NCBI GenBank assembly: GCA_027024125.1
Contig: JALVSV010000235.1
Coordinates: forward strand, 1 to 5,299
DNA: 5,299 bases
Direction of reading: 5' to 3'
Origin: Methylothermaceae bacterium
GTDB taxonomy: Bacteria; Pseudomonadota; Gammaproteobacteria; Methylococcales; Methylothermaceae
Made by a program: the position numbers and the translations under genes. Numbering within the stretch: the stretch's first letter is position 1; the number at the start of each line of letters is the position of its first letter. Below, one piece after another: positions 5,176 to 5,299 of the stretch. The notes below the pieces were generated by a model. It searched no databases. It was not told the origin of the DNA and saw nothing but the letters and a program-made list of their open reading frames with translations.

Positions 5176-5299
5176 ATGCTGACAACTCCCCTAATGCCCC
5201 GTCATCTATTCATGCCGGGGCGGGTGGTCTGCTTCGAAAAACGCCGTGAATACTTTCTTGCTGTGCAGTCCTGCTGCGCAAGAAAGCCCTGCCCAAACT
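5176..5299 (+). other. Short open frame with strong ribosome site, running into the second repeat copy
   Basis: AAGGAGG (5166-5172) precedes ATG 5176 by only 3 bases, and the frame M-L-T-T-P-L-M-P-R stays open for 41 codons to the right edge. From about codon 9 it lies inside the repeat element, in the same frame that is open in the first copy. The base differences between copies would all change residues in this frame, so I regard it as probably not a real gene. The remaining bases after guaD (5117-5165) show nothing assignable and no convincing terminator. Confidence 0.2.
5200..5299. mobile_element. Second copy of the MITE-like element, truncated by the window edge
   Basis: Identical to 941-1040 except for three substitutions (G for A at 5222, at 5236 and at 5263), in the same orientation. 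It contains the left end CGTCATCTA, the left inverted-repeat arm (5217-5239) and the CAGGA-loop hairpin (5253-5286), and is cut within the next stem. It starts 83 bases after the guaD stop. Together with the first copy it brackets the fae-like/icd and HAD/guaD operons as direct repeats about 4.26 kb apart. Confidence 0.85.

Overview
The window looks like a chromosomal segment of a methylotrophic gammaproteobacterium, probably a methanotroph of the Methylococcales type. The main clue is a gene of the formaldehyde-activating enzyme (Fae) family, which belongs to tetrahydromethanopterin-linked C1 metabolism. The moderately high G+C and the mix of proteobacterial metabolic genes with small toxin-antitoxin modules agree with this. 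The taxon is inference; no rRNA or other definitive marker is present.

Layout. (1) Positions 1-827 hold two toxin-antitoxin remnants transcribed away from each other. On the minus strand a ribbon-helix-helix antitoxin (33-266) overlaps the first codons of a PIN/VapC-type toxin that runs off the left edge and appears to lack one base. On the plus strand a BrnT-type toxin without its N-terminus (398-610) overlaps an intact BrnA-type antitoxin (591-827). Both antitoxins look whole and both toxins look damaged. (2) Positions 828-1292 contain no convincing gene. Most of this stretch (about 941-1265) is a MITE-like element with terminal inverted repeats and a row of hairpins. Its first 100 bases recur in the same orientation at 5200-5299, cut by the right edge. 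(3) Positions 1293-2872 are a minus-strand pair, a Fae homologue followed 5 bases later by an NAD-type isocitrate dehydrogenase. (4) Positions 3045-5116 are a plus-strand pair, a NagD/HDHD2-like HAD phosphatase and a guanine deaminase, joined by a 4-base ATGA overlap. The two operons diverge from 2873-3044, which carries a good extended -10 on the minus strand next to a perfect 13-base palindrome.

The plus-strand pair suggests purine salvage or catabolism (guanine to xanthine, with a possible nucleotide phosphatase). The fae-like/icd pair suggests a link between C1 handling and 2-oxoglutarate supply, but the Fae homologue has Met where the catalytic His of characterised Fae is expected, so it may be a sensor or carrier rather than an enzyme.

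The most unusual signal is the repeat element. Read on the minus strand, i.e. just downstream of icd, it gives a series of hairpins whose loops display GGA. Three are hexaloops of the ANGGAN form, and two of those sit in the context ACAGGGAAGU, one base away from the core of the CsrA/RsmA binding consensus. This is the arrangement of CsrB/RsmZ-type decoy RNAs, here apparently carried by a dispersed repeat. It is a hypothesis from sequence alone.
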